Source of the DNA: Chitinophaga sp. sic0106 | GTDB lineage: Bacteria; Bacteroidota; Bacteroidia; Chitinophagales; Chitinophagaceae | DNA: 64,000 nt | Reading direction: 5' to 3' | Assembly (NCBI RefSeq): GCF_019219075.1 | Contig: NZ_JAHUWJ010000004.1 | Coordinates: 372,001-436,000, forward strand | Shown: positions 35,348 to 45,148 of the stretch, piece after piece | Position numbering within the stretch: the first letter of the stretch is position 1 | Layout of the letters: each line of letters starts with the position of its first letter | Notes under the pieces: model-generated | Told to the model about the DNA's origin: nothing | Seen by the model: only the letters and a program-made list of their open reading frames with translations | Database searches by the model: none | Position numbers and translations under genes: made by a program

Positions 35348-38134
35348 TTACAATTTTTCCAAATTACCATTGTATGTATACAGCCCGTCTTTCACAGTGG
35401 ATATCTTCACCACTTTCCCTTTGTATCGCAGTACCAACGGCTGTCCGGCTTTTGATTTTATGGTGAGATAATTAAGTGCGCTATTCTTCCATCCCATGTT
35501 GATTTCAAAACCTCCTCTCGCGCAGAGTCCTTTGATTTCGCCATCAGGGATTTCAGATGGCAGTGCCGGCAAAATATCGATATAGTGTGTATGGCTCTGG
35601 ACGAGCATTTCAGCCATACCAGCCGCACCTCCAAAATTACCATCGATCTGGAAAGGCGGGTGTGCATCAAAGAGGTTAGGGTAACTTCCGGCGCCCTTGC
35701 TGGCAGGCGAAAGCAGCATACCAATCATTTTGAAAGTATGATCAGCGTCTTTAAACCGTGCCCAGAAATTTATTTTCCATGCCAGGCTCCAGCCTGTAGC
35801 GGCATCACCGCGGTACAGCAAGGATTGCTTTGCAGCGTTTACCAGCTCCGGTGTTTCATCCAGGTTGATTTCCTTCCCCGGATACAGGCCCCAGAGGTGG
35901 GATACATGGCGGTGCTTATCGCCGGGATCATCTACATCCTGCATCCACTCCTGCAACTGCCCATGCTTACCAACTTTATTTGGCGCTATTTGCGGATACT
36001 TTGCCTTCAGTGTTTCGCGGAAATCAGCGTCTACCTGTAATACTTCACTGGCCTCGATTACATTTTTAAACAATGATCTGATGATCTGATGATCCATGGT
36101 AGGGCCCATCACCAGGCCGCCATGCTCCGGCGAGTTGGACGGACCGCTGATCAAAAACCCGCTGGCAGGATCTTTCACGAGGTAAGCATTAAAAAATTCG
36201 GCTGCTTCCTTCATGGCCGGATAGCCATAAATGCGTAGAAAATCTTTGTCCTGGGTAAACAGATAATGCTCCCACAGGTGCTCACACAGCCAGGCGCCAC
36301 CAGTGACCCATATGCCATGGTTGGCAGCATTAATAGGTGCGGTACCACGCCACAGGTCTGTATTGTGATGCAGCACCCATCCAGGCGCCTTGTAATAAGC
36401 CTGCGCAGTTTGGTGCCCTGTCACTCTTAGTTCATCAATCATTTTAAACAATGGCTGATGCATAGGTGATAAGTTCAGCAACTCCGCCGGCCAGTAGTTC
36501 ATTTCCAGGTTGATATTGGTGGTATACTTACTGCCCCATGGCGGCGACATCAAATCATTCCAGATACCCTGCAGGTTAGCGGGCCGCGTACCCGGGCGGG
36601 AAGCTGCTATCAGCAGATAACGGGCGTACTGCATGTACAGTGCTGCAAAAGGCGCATCTGCCGATTGGGTAAAACGAATAATGCGCTCATCCGTAGGCAG
36701 CGCCTCGTTGGCCGACTTACCAAAGTTAACGGAGAAGGTATTGAAGTACTGCTGATATTCCCTGAGATGTGCTGCTTTTATCTCTTCAAAAGATTTCCCG
36801 CCTGCTGCTTTTATAACCTGCTGACAAGCTACGTCTGGCTTGCCATGTACATCTTTGAAGTTCACATAGCTGGTGGCTGCTGCCAGTAGAATATCCGCGG
36901 CATCTGCCTGCTGGATATCAATTCTATCTGCCAACACACTTACCTTACCGCCATGAGCATTTACTTTCAGGTAGCTGGTACCTGACAACTCCCCTTCACG
37001 CACCTTGAATTCTATCGTGAGCATGGATTGTTCCGCCTCAGTATGCAGTGTAGCTTTATGTGGACTCGTCAGGCGGATCACCGTGCTGATGCTGGCTTTC
37101 TTACTGGCGCCGAGGTGAATAGCCAATACCTGATCCGGCTGGCTAACGAGGTACTGTCGGGTATAGTCTGTCCCCTCTACCTGGTAAGACACTGCAGCCA
37201 CAGCGGTTTGGAGGTCCAGCTCTCTTTTATAATTTTTTACTTTTCCTGTGTGATTGAATTCCAGGGAGATGTCACCGAATGGCAGGTAGTTGGCCTGGTA
37301 TTTCCCTACTGCCGGCGGCTCATCATTTTGCACAAAGTATTTCCATGGTCCGTGCAGGGAAATAGCGGGAGTATTTTTTTCAGGAAGATATAGGCCGATG
37401 TGGCGCGTCGTGTCTTTGTAACCGGTGATACCACCTTTGTCGGTAAAGTTGAGTACCAGCACGGCTACGGTATTTTTACCCACATGCAGCAAGCCCGCCG
37501 GCACCTTGTATTTGCGTCCTTCCGTATTTTGCTGGGAGCCCACCAGTTTGCCGTTGATATACGTATAGTCGTAGTCACGGACCCGGTTCAGGTCCAGGAT
37601 CATTTCCTGACCTGCATATGCCGACGGTACCTCAAAAGTTTTGCGTAGCCACACTGCGCCATCCAATCCATCGAACCCTATGGCTTCCCAACCATCATAC
37701 GATGGCAGTGGCATAGACTTCCAGGCACTGTCGTTATAACGTTCCATAGCGGCCGCCTGGTTGGTGCGCACTTCTCTTATCCAGTTGAATTTTTCAACTT
37801 CATTACTTTTAAGTCCCATGAATTCTTTTTCAGCAAGGGCTTCGGCGGCTTTTTGGTCGCCATTGAAAAGCAGCTGCCGCAGTGTATCCAGGTATTTAAA
37901 GGCGCCTGTGCGGTTGTAATTCCTGGGACCACCCGTCCACAGCGTTTCTTCGTTGAACTGGATATGATCTTTTTCCACGCCGCCAAATACCATGGCGCCA
38001 ATACGCCCATTGCCGATGGGCAGTGCTTCTGTCCATTTCACCGCCGGCTGTTTATACCAGAGCCTTAACTCCTGCGCATATACGAAACTGTTGCTGATCA
38101 ACAGTGCCGCAACTATTATAAATTTGATCCTCAT
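35348..38134 (-). CDS. GH95 alpha-L-fucosidase/galactosidase with inserted beta-sandwich
   Basis: About 928 residues from MRIKFIIVAALLISNSFVYA; an ATG 8 codons earlier would overlap the previous gene. GH95 motifs: WTEALPIGNGRIGAMVFGG, FNEETLWTGGPRN, NLQGIWNDLMSPPWGSKYTTN, NLEMNYWPAELL, HRHVSHLWGLYPG and FQIDGNFGGAAGMAEML. Most GH95 enzymes are nearer 750-820 residues; the extra length is a GH2-N-like jelly roll (VWLRKTFEVP, DYTYINGKLVG, GLLHVGKNTVAVLVLNF) inserted in the N-terminal domain at about 155-270. Family members cleave alpha-L-fucose or alpha-L-galactose, the latter known in RG-II. Confidence 0.9.
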   Translation of the reverse strand: MRIKFIIVAALLISNSFVYAQELRLWYKQPAVKWTEALPIGNGRIGAMVFGGVEKDHIQFNEETLWTGGPRNYNRTGAFKYLDTLRQLLFNGDQKAAEALAEKEFMGLKSNEVEKFNWIREVRTNQAAAMERYNDSAWKSMPLPSYDGWEAIGFDGLDGAVWLRKTFEVPSAYAGQEMILDLNRVRDYDYTYINGKLVGSQQNTEGRKYKVPAGLLHVGKNTVAVLVLNFTDKGGITGYKDTTRHIGLYLPEKNTPAISLHGPWKYFVQNDEPPAVGKYQANYLPFGDISLEFNHTGKVKNYKRELDLQTAVAAVSYQVEGTDYTRQYLVSQPDQVLAIHLGASKKASISTVIRLTSPHKATLHTEAEQSMLTIEFKVREGELSGTSYLKVNAHGGKVSVLADRIDIQQADAADILLAAATSYVNFKDVHGKPDVACQQVIKAAGGKSFEEIKAAHLREYQQYFNTFSVNFGKSANEALPTDERIIRFTQSADAPFAALYMQYARYLLIAASRPGTRPANLQGIWNDLMSPPWGSKYTTNINLEMNYWPAELLNLSPMHQPLFKMIDELRVTGHQTAQAYYKAPGWVLHHNTDLWRGTAPINAANHGIWVTGGAWLCEHLWEHYLFTQDKDFLRIYGYPAMKEAAEFFNAYLVKDPASGFLISGPSNSPEHGGLVMGPTMDHQIIRSLFKNVIEASEVLQVDADFRETLKAKYPQIAPNKVGKHGQLQEWMQDVDDPGDKHRHVSHLWGLYPGKEINLDETPELVNAAKQSLLYRGDAATGWSLAWKINFWARFKDADHTFKMIGMLLSPASKGAGSYPNLFDAHPPFQIDGNFGGAAGMAEMLVQSHTHYIDILPALPSEIPDGEIKGLCARGGFEINMGWKNSALNYLTIKSKAGQPLVLRYKGKVVKISTVKDGLYTYNGNLEKL

Positions 38135-38147
38135 AGCTACTTTATGA

Positions 38148-40922
38148 TTAGCGTTCAAATAACCAGTCTATATTCTTCGATTTTTCATCCCCGCTGAGCA
38201 TGGCATCGTATACCGGAATAGGCTGTGCTGCCATAACAAAACCCAGCACCAGGGAAGCGCCCTTGGGCAGTTTCAAGGTATGGGCACCTGCCTTAAACTG
38301 GTATGCATGCACGTTTACCGGTGGCATATTTTCCATTACCAGCGCGTTAGTAATCCTCGCCTCTGCCTGACCATAATCATCCGCAGCAGCGTTGGTTTCC
38401 AGCTCCGGGGCTTTGGCAAAAGTGGTATCCGTTACAAACGCGCCTCTTTGGGTTTTGTAAAAGCCCACCAGCACTTTTACCGGTTCCTTGCTGGAAAAAC
38501 TAATTTCGGTAGGTACCTGTTGTTGTTGGCGAAAAGCCAGCTGCACCGCACTGATGCCTTGCAATTCCGGTGCTATTTTTTTTATGACGAGGTTGGTATC
38601 GCTAAACAGCAATGCGCCTTCCTTCAGCGTAACGATGGTGTTGCCAGTATTCACTTTTTCCTGTATCAGTGGATTACGCAGTGCTTCACTGCTATCTCCA
38701 ATATTTTTAAGCGAATCAATTTTATATTTAAACGTCGAGAGTTCCTTTTCAAACACCGGCACCATTTCCTTCCAGTGCTTAAACGTAGCATCCACGCCAC
38801 GCATAGGAATTTTGCGTTGGGCGGTTTGCATGCTGTTGGCATACAAATAAGTGCTGCCGGTGAGAGATGCCAATTCTTTATAGGCAGCTACACTCTGCTG
38901 CAGATCAGGGATAGCGGCTTCCAGGTCATTTATATTTCCGGAGTATTTATAGTGCAGCAGTTTTATTGCTGCATTCACTTTAAAGCTGAAATGATAAGCC
39001 ATAGCGCGATAGCATTTCATATCATTGAGTAGTCGCTCAAATTCTTCCCTGTTCTGTGTAATGTGTGGTGCTGCCTTTTCCAGGGCTGCCACGGCGGCTT
39101 CGCCGTGTGCTATTACTTCACGACTCACCATCGCAGGCGTTTCACCGGTATGTGGCAGGCCTTTCTCTTCCTTGTCTACATAATCGATGATCATCTCTCC
39201 TTCCGGACTTTCACAGTCATACAATAAGGTAAACAATCCGTATCGGAATGGATTGATCAGTTGCGTCATGAGCATGCCCAGGGTAAGCGTTTGGCGGTTA
39301 CCATCTGTAATACCGAAGCGGCGTAGCAGCTTGGGGGCAATTTCACCGGACTGGTCGTACGCGGCTACGATACTGGCACCATCGGCGGCAGTGCAACCGT
39401 ATTTAGCTGCCAGCAGGTTGTTCCAATACTGCGCCTCTTCTGCCTTGGGTCTGTCGGCCTTCCAGGTGTATCGTGCCCAGGCATGGTACCAGATCCAGTC
39501 TCTTTCAATTTGCAGCAGGCGTTTACCTTTTACACTGTCAGCACTGTAAGGCCAGTCCCAGTAAGAGGCCTGCGGGTACAGGTGTAAGCCATTACCCCCC
39601 ATCACTTCATGCATTCCTTTCACCGACTCATAAATAAATTCCGGGGAGCCATAGCGGAATGGTTCCAGGTTGGCGAGGATATGCACGTTTTCAATTTGTA
39701 CGCTGCCCAATTTACTCAGCGTTTGATGTAGTGCAGCCCAGGAGCCACGCGGGCGGGGCGTTGTAAGAGCTTCCCCATTAAATTTAGCTTCTGTATAGAG
39801 ATTTTTGTATAGTGGCAGGGCGGCCTCCATAACCTCCGGTGCGTTGGTATCGTGTGCCCGCAGCACAATGGGCGGTTCTGCTGTTTTACCCAATGCTGCA
39901 AGTCCATCCTTTACACCGGGGATAATTGTTTTGGTAAACCATTCGATATCATCGTTGCCTACCCCTTCCATGGCTTCGCCGAGGCAAACCATGAGCCCTA
40001 CGTTCGGATATTTTTCTACAAAGGCGGCGATCGACTTACGCGTATAGTCTGCTATCAGCGGGGTAATCGGTCGCTCTCGTTCCTGGGTTTTGATGTGATG
40101 CTTCTCTGCAAATGGCTTGGATACAATAATGTTATAGAACATCTGGATCACCCAGATGCCGCGTTTATCCGCTTCCGTGGTGAGGAAGCTGTACAGTTCT
40201 TCATTCTTGCGGAAGGTAGCATCGTCCACTTCCACTGCATAAGGGTAATCTTTCAATTTCACCAGAGATGCGAACGGGTGGCCATTCCATAGGAAGAGGG
40301 CATTCATGCGGTTGGCCGCGAGGGAGTCGAGATACTGTATCCACAGTTGCTTGTCATACAGCCAGGGAAAGGTTTCCGGTGTGTAGGGGTATTCGTATAC
40401 AGTTCTTCCGGGGAGATAATAAGGTTTCTGCACACCAATGCAGGCGCCCCGCAGTACCATTTGCGGCTGATCGGTTTTTCCGATCGATGCAGGCAGATGA
40501 CCTGATTGGGCAATACTGTCGGCCAGTTCAAGGCAACCATATAGCAGCCCCGAATCATCATTACCGGTGATCAACAGCTCTTCGTCTTTGGCAGCCAGTA
40601 CAAACCCTTCTTTTCCCGGTATTTCAAACCGGGGGGTATGGCGTTGCAATTGTTGCTGCACGTCCGCTGCATTCCAGTAGCCGATGACGATTACATCTCC
40701 CTTATCACTATCTGCGACAATATAACCGGCCTTTTTCAAGGCTGCTGACAACTTCCCCATGCCCCACTTCACCCGTGGTGATGGTGCACCAGATACGAAA
40801 TGAATGCTCACCCTCTTTTTCGCAACCGGCTCCGCCTTGCTGCCTGCGTGAAATAAGGATGCTCCGCTGGCCTGAGCCAGCAGGCAACACCATACAACAA
40901 CAGTTAATATACCTCTTACCAT
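38148..40922 (-). CDS. Secreted glycoside hydrolase, GH67N/GH20b-type N-domain plus TIM barrel
   Basis: About 924 residues from MVRGILTVVVWCCLLAQASG. This start is preferred because AGGA lies 9 nt upstream on the minus strand and it clears the upstream stop. The N-terminal alpha/beta domain (GKEGFVLAAKDEELLITGNDDSGLLYGCLELADSI) resembles the non-catalytic domain before GH67/GH20 barrels. The barrel has LAANRMNALFLWNG, ERERPITPLIADYTRKSIAAFV, VGLMVCLGEAMEGVG and LYTEAKFNGEAL, with several acid candidates. A helical and beta-rich C-terminal half follows. I cannot assign a GH number. An exo-glucuronidase or galacturonidase would fit the pectin setting. Confidence 0.65.
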   Translation of the reverse strand: MVRGILTVVVWCCLLAQASGASLFHAGSKAEPVAKKRVSIHFVSGAPSPRVKWGMGKLSAALKKAGYIVADSDKGDVIVIGYWNAADVQQQLQRHTPRFEIPGKEGFVLAAKDEELLITGNDDSGLLYGCLELADSIAQSGHLPASIGKTDQPQMVLRGACIGVQKPYYLPGRTVYEYPYTPETFPWLYDKQLWIQYLDSLAANRMNALFLWNGHPFASLVKLKDYPYAVEVDDATFRKNEELYSFLTTEADKRGIWVIQMFYNIIVSKPFAEKHHIKTQERERPITPLIADYTRKSIAAFVEKYPNVGLMVCLGEAMEGVGNDDIEWFTKTIIPGVKDGLAALGKTAEPPIVLRAHDTNAPEVMEAALPLYKNLYTEAKFNGEALTTPRPRGSWAALHQTLSKLGSVQIENVHILANLEPFRYGSPEFIYESVKGMHEVMGGNGLHLYPQASYWDWPYSADSVKGKRLLQIERDWIWYHAWARYTWKADRPKAEEAQYWNNLLAAKYGCTAADGASIVAAYDQSGEIAPKLLRRFGITDGNRQTLTLGMLMTQLINPFRYGLFTLLYDCESPEGEMIIDYVDKEEKGLPHTGETPAMVSREVIAHGEAAVAALEKAAPHITQNREEFERLLNDMKCYRAMAYHFSFKVNAAIKLLHYKYSGNINDLEAAIPDLQQSVAAYKELASLTGSTYLYANSMQTAQRKIPMRGVDATFKHWKEMVPVFEKELSTFKYKIDSLKNIGDSSEALRNPLIQEKVNTGNTIVTLKEGALLFSDTNLVIKKIAPELQGISAVQLAFRQQQQVPTEISFSSKEPVKVLVGFYKTQRGAFVTDTTFAKAPELETNAAADDYGQAEARITNALVMENMPPVNVHAYQFKAGAHTLKLPKGASLVLGFVMAAQPIPVYDAMLSGDEKSKNIDWLFER

Positions 40923-40923
40923 G

Positions 40924-41997
40924 CTAGTCATTCCTATTAAATTGAAAATTACTAAGCGGCACTCCCCCCTGTTTACTGGCGGCGTATGCGGCTTCCACAC
41001 AGGCCATGGTGTGAATACAGTCTTCCACGGAATTATCCGGCAGGCCGCCTGTTTCTGCCGCGCGCATCACCTCGGCCATGCTACCGATGAAAGCATGCGG
41101 GAACCAGCTGCCATCCATTGGCAAAGACTTCCATTCCGTGTATCCGTCATCGTTAGTAACCGTATATTTAAAGCTATCAGGCACCCCATGCGGGTAGTTA
41201 ACCAACGCGCCAAAATCGATTTTGATGGCGCCTTTATCTCCTTCCAGTTTAATGTAGGAATGTTGTAATTCCGTACCAAAATTGTGGCAGTGGTTGGTGC
41301 TAATATTGGCACGTATCATATCCCCATAGTCGAGTATAATATTACTCCGAACTGACGCCAATTGCGCCATCGCCGGATGTTTCATGGTTTTAGCAAATAT
41401 CGCATCCGGGTTACCCAGGAGGTGACGGACCAGGTCTATATAATGAATGCTATGGTACAGAATTTCCACCCGTTCTGCGGTATAAAGAAAATCCCACAGG
41501 TGCCATGGCGTGTATACATTTACGTTAATATCTACATCATTGAGTGTACCAATCTCTCCCTTATTAATTATTTCTTTAGCTGCCAGTATAAATGGGGCAT
41601 AGCGCAGTTGAAAATTCACGGCGGCCAGCATTTTTTTCTGTCGCGCGAGCGCCAGTATTTGTGCTGCCTGTTCCAGATTTTCGCCCATCGGCTTTTGCAG
41701 TAGTACCCGTGCTCCGTGCGGCAGTTGCTCCAAAACGGCTATCATAGCCGATCCCGGCACTGCTACGTCATATACCACACCGTCAGGTGCCGCCTGTATT
41801 ATTTCATCCAGCGAAGAGAATACGCGTGGAATTTGAAAGCCAGCCGCAGTAGCAGCTGCTTTTTCTGTGGAGAGATCAAAGATACCTTCCACTGAAAAGC
41901 CCGCCAGCTTGTACGCTGGCAGGTGGGCTGAATTAACTATTCCGCCTGCACCGATGAGGAAGATTGGGTGCGTATGTAATGGTAAAGCCGGTTTCAT
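40924..41997 (-). CDS. Gfo/Idh/MocA family sugar dehydrogenase
   Basis: About 357 residues from MKPALPLHTHPIFLIGAGGI. The open frame extends 58 codons upstream, but that part overlaps nothing useful and lacks the fold. Rossmann motif LIGAGGIVNSAHLPAY, the QKPMGENL lysine-proline site and YHSIHYIDLVRHLLGNP identify the family. It sits next to RhaT and an amidohydrolase-2 lactonase. A dehydrogenase plus lactonase is the first part of the non-phosphorylating L-rhamnose/L-fucose route, so oxidation of a 6-deoxysugar to its lactone is a reasonable inference, not proof. Confidence 0.88.
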   Translation of the reverse strand: MKPALPLHTHPIFLIGAGGIVNSAHLPAYKLAGFSVEGIFDLSTEKAAATAAGFQIPRVFSSLDEIIQAAPDGVVYDVAVPGSAMIAVLEQLPHGARVLLQKPMGENLEQAAQILALARQKKMLAAVNFQLRYAPFILAAKEIINKGEIGTLNDVDINVNVYTPWHLWDFLYTAERVEILYHSIHYIDLVRHLLGNPDAIFAKTMKHPAMAQLASVRSNIILDYGDMIRANISTNHCHNFGTELQHSYIKLEGDKGAIKIDFGALVNYPHGVPDSFKYTVTNDDGYTEWKSLPMDGSWFPHAFIGSMAEVMRAAETGGLPDNSVEDCIHTMACVEAAYAASKQGGVPLSNFQFNRND

Positions 41998-42074
41998 AAC
42001 GTGTATATTTCTACAACTGCCAGTGTTGCGATTCCCTGTGCTGATCAGCATGCGGAGTCGCCACCATGGGCTTG

Positions 42075-43094
42075 CTACAGATTTCCATAAGTCAAAAACA
42101 GAATAGCTGCCACCAGTACGGTCAGCGCCAGCCATAATATGCGCAACGTTTTGGCCGAACAGTTCTTCCATTCTTTCATCACCAGTCCGAGTAAAGCACT
42201 CAGCAACACCAGCATGATCATATGAATGGCCCAGCTGGAGAACTTAAATTGCCCCATGCGCACATGTCCCAGTCCGTAAAAGAAAAACTGTCCGTACCAG
42301 AGCAGACCTGTCAAAGCAGCCATGGCATAGTTCAGCGATAGTTTACTACCGCCCGCCACTGCATACTCGCCAAATGTTTTCTCTTTCGCATGCAGGTATA
42401 AACAGTACAGCAGCGTAGTCACAAAAGCGCCGGTGTTGGAAAACAGGTAAATCACATTTCCCTGGAAATGGCCGGCACCATGCCTGGCGGCTATATCTGC
42501 CACCGGCTGGCCCTGATCAAGTGAAAAGCCGTACAGGGCTGATAATACGCCTGCCAATAAGCATAGCGGCAATCCTTTGGCTAGTGAAAATGTGGAAGCC
42601 CCGGCTGCTCCTGCCATATCTTTTTCCTTATTTCGACCTGCAAGGCCACAAAGCGCAATACCTGCTGCCCCCATAGCCACCCCGCTTATCAGGAAGGGCG
42701 CACCGCTGGCAGCAAATATTTCCGGCAGCGTGCCCCGCACCAGTGGCGGCAGCAAGGTACCCAGCACGCAGGAAATCCCCACGGATATTGCATACGTGAG
42801 TGAAAAGCCTACATAACGAATAGCAATACCAAAAGCGGTACCGCCCACGCCGTAAGCCATTCCCAACAGGAAGGAACGTTGCATCGCATATCCCGGCGCT
42901 TCCTGCAAAACCTGCGAAAGCTGCGGGATGGTAATCCAGGCTACGAGCACCGGCAGCAGCAGCCAGCATACAGCGGCCTGCAACAGCCAGTAGGTATGCC
43001 ACGACCAGCCGCTCACTTTCTTTTGAGGTGTATAGCACAATGCCGCACCAGAGGCGCCCATTGCATGGTAGAAAATACCATTGATTACTTCCAT
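42075..43094 (-). CDS. rhaT: L-rhamnose/proton symporter RhaT
   Basis: A 339-residue inner-membrane protein with about ten hydrophobic helices. RhaT features are present: the N-terminal MEVINGIFYHAMGASGAALCY, AYGVGGTAFGIAIRYVGFSLTYA, SVGISCVLGTLLPPLVRG, and GLLWYGQFFFYGLGHVRMG in the C-terminal half. It imports L-rhamnose with H+. Its place inside the PUL links the two GH78 rhamnosidases to uptake. It follows the lactonase by 9 nt. Confidence 0.92.
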   Translation of the reverse strand: MEVINGIFYHAMGASGAALCYTPQKKVSGWSWHTYWLLQAAVCWLLLPVLVAWITIPQLSQVLQEAPGYAMQRSFLLGMAYGVGGTAFGIAIRYVGFSLTYAISVGISCVLGTLLPPLVRGTLPEIFAASGAPFLISGVAMGAAGIALCGLAGRNKEKDMAGAAGASTFSLAKGLPLCLLAGVLSALYGFSLDQGQPVADIAARHGAGHFQGNVIYLFSNTGAFVTTLLYCLYLHAKEKTFGEYAVAGGSKLSLNYAMAALTGLLWYGQFFFYGLGHVRMGQFKFSSWAIHMIMLVLLSALLGLVMKEWKNCSAKTLRILWLALTVLVAAILFLTYGNL

Positions 43095-43103
43095 GGTACT
43101 AAA

Positions 43104-43961
43104 TTAAACAGTGGTTAAATTGTAGAAACGACAGGCATTGTCGTGCAATATTTTCTCCTGATCGGCCGTGCTACAGAGCTTTGCCAGTATGCTCCGTGTC
43201 GTTTGCCAGGTGCCGGCATAATCATCCGATAGCATGGACACCGGCCAGTCGCCGCCACAGAAGCAGCGTTCCGCACCAAAATGCGTGAGCGTATACGCCA
43301 CATATGGCAGGATATGCTCCGCGGTACGACCCTCAAAATTCCCGGAGGCAGTGCCTAGCCCGCTGATCTTGGCGTAAAAATTCGGATGTGCTGCGGCTTC
43401 CCGCATCAGGTCGTGCCAGCGGCCCGACTCCAACCCACCACTGATCGGCGGTTGATTGAGGTGATCAAACACCATTCTCAGTCCGGGTACACGCGCAGCC
43501 ACAGCCAGCGCCGTTTCCAGGTGCTCCGGCAATACCCCTACGAGGTCGTAAGGAATATTGTGTTGGGCAAGCATTTGCAGACTATCGATCACAGCAGGCT
43601 GCAGCAACCATTGCGTATCGTGTTCGTCGTGAATCTGGTGACGTATACCTTTAAAGTAAGGCTCCTGCAGGAACTGTGTTTCCAGCAATTCCGCCGTACG
43701 GCGTGTATCCGTTAGCGGTAGCCAGGCTACTACCCCTTGTACCCAGGAGGTATGGCGGGCAGTTTCCAACATCAGCTCCGTATCTTCGGCGCAGCCGCTG
43801 GCCTGCACCAGTATCCCATAGGTTACACCAGCGGCTGCCCGTGCGGGCTCAAGCTCTTCAATGCTCCAGGTGCGGTTGAGGATAGAACGATCTCCCTCCA
43901 GCCAGGGGTAGTGTGCCCGGCGAAGGTTCCATACGTGCAAATGGGTATCGACAATTTTCAT
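43104..43961 (-). CDS. Amidohydrolase-2 family lactonase (sugar lactone hydrolase candidate)
   Basis: About 285 residues from MKIVDTHLHVWNL; a GTG nine codons upstream is an alternative. The metal-binding HxH motif is in DTHLHVW. VFDHLNQPPI and FCGGDWPVSML complete the COG3618-type TIM-barrel metallohydrolase. This subgroup includes L-fuconolactone and L-rhamnonolactone hydrolases. The neighbours RhaT and Gfo/Idh make a deoxysugar lactonase the best guess. It lies between the CoA-transferase genes and rhaT, so the sugar block and the CoA block are in one transcript. Confidence 0.82.
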   Translation of the reverse strand: MKIVDTHLHVWNLRRAHYPWLEGDRSILNRTWSIEELEPARAAAGVTYGILVQASGCAEDTELMLETARHTSWVQGVVAWLPLTDTRRTAELLETQFLQEPYFKGIRHQIHDEHDTQWLLQPAVIDSLQMLAQHNIPYDLVGVLPEHLETALAVAARVPGLRMVFDHLNQPPISGGLESGRWHDLMREAAAHPNFYAKISGLGTASGNFEGRTAEHILPYVAYTLTHFGAERCFCGGDWPVSMLSDDYAGTWQTTRSILAKLCSTADQEKILHDNACRFYNLTTV

Positions 43962-44002
43962 CGATTCAGGTTTTCTGTTGGCGTCCACGTGGATGGACGA
44001 GG

Positions 44003-45148
44003 TTAATCCGAGAGCCCAAACAGTCTGTCTATTCCCTCATTATCTTCTCCCAGCAGCGGGGCTCCCTTGGCGGAAGATAATAATTTCCCGTCTATTCTAA
44101 TAGGACATCTTGTAGTTTTTACTGAGAGGCCATTGCTGGTCTTTACGGTAATCTCCATATTAAGGATGCGGTAAGCCTCTTCATTTACCAGCTGATCATA
44201 GTCCATTACCGGTGCACACCAGATATCCGCTTTTTCCAGGATAGACAACCAATGGGTGGCCGTTTTACCGGCCAGGTGATCGGCCAGTATCTGCTTGATT
44301 TCATCTCTTTTATTAAACCAACTGGCCTGCTCTGTAAATTGCCTGAGTGGTACACAGTCCAGCAACTCTGCCAGCACCAGAATGTTGCCCATGGCCAGTG
44401 CCATATACCCACTGCTGGTTTTGTAAATACCATAGGGAGCGGAAATATAGGCGTGCCCGTTATTGACCGCACTACGCACGGGCAGCTGCCGCCCGTCGTT
44501 ATAATAGCAGGTAAGTACTTCAAACTGGAAGTCCAGTACGCTTTCAAACATGCTCACCTGCACCAGCGCTCCCATGCCGCTGATACTCTTTTTCAGCAGG
44601 GATGCCAGCACCCCTTGTGTGAGGTGGGTACCTGCCAGTATATCCGCCACGGCCACGCCCATGGGCGTAGGATTTTCGTCCAGGTTATTGCTCAGCCAGG
44701 TAAGTCCGGAGGCTGCCTGTAACAGCAAATCCTGTCCGGGTAAGTCTTTCCAGGGCCCCTCCTGTCCAAAGCCGTTCAGCTCTGCATACACAATTCCCGG
44801 ATTGATTGCCTTCACGCTTTCATAGTCCAGGCCGATGCGTTCCATTACGCCTGGTCTGAAATTATGCATCATCACATCGGCACGGGCCAGTAGCTTCTTA
44901 ATTTTATCCAGGTCGGCCGGATCTTTCAGGTCCGCCACATAGCTTTTTTTATTGCGGTTGATGGCATGAAAGATGGTGGATTCCTCTTCTATCCGTACAT
45001 CGGAGACATACAGCTGCCTGCAGATATCCCCTGTACCGGGTTTTTCTATTTTGATCACCTGTGCTCCCATGTCCGCCAGTCGCAGTGCGGCGCTGGGTCC
45101 GGATAAAAATTGGCTGAAATCAATTACCAGAATATCGTCTAATAGCAT
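44003..45148 (-). CDS. Class III CoA-transferase (CaiB/BaiF), second copy
   Basis: A 381-residue protein. Family III features: FSQFLSGPSAALRLADMGAQVIKIEKP at the start, NRNKKSYVADLKDP, MMHNFRPGVMERIGL and LPGQDLLLQAASGLTW, where the Asp is the expected catalytic residue. Such enzymes move CoA between carboxylic acids. Its N-terminal coding part overlaps the end of the previous, similar gene by 29 nt. The two could form a heteromer. The acid substrate is unknown. Confidence 0.9.
   Translation of the reverse strand: MLLDDILVIDFSQFLSGPSAALRLADMGAQVIKIEKPGTGDICRQLYVSDVRIEEESTIFHAINRNKKSYVADLKDPADLDKIKKLLARADVMMHNFRPGVMERIGLDYESVKAINPGIVYAELNGFGQEGPWKDLPGQDLLLQAASGLTWLSNNLDENPTPMGVAVADILAGTHLTQGVLASLLKKSISGMGALVQVSMFESVLDFQFEVLTCYYNDGRQLPVRSAVNNGHAYISAPYGIYKTSSGYMALAMGNILVLAELLDCVPLRQFTEQASWFNKRDEIKQILADHLAGKTATHWLSILEKADIWCAPVMDYDQLVNEEAYRILNMEITVKTSNGLSVKTTRCPIRIDGKLLSSAKGAPLLGEDNEGIDRLFGLSD

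Noticed and set aside
41998..42171. N-terminal extension of the Gfo/Idh gene
   Set aside because: The 58 extra residues precede a complete Rossmann start and have no fold-like pattern.
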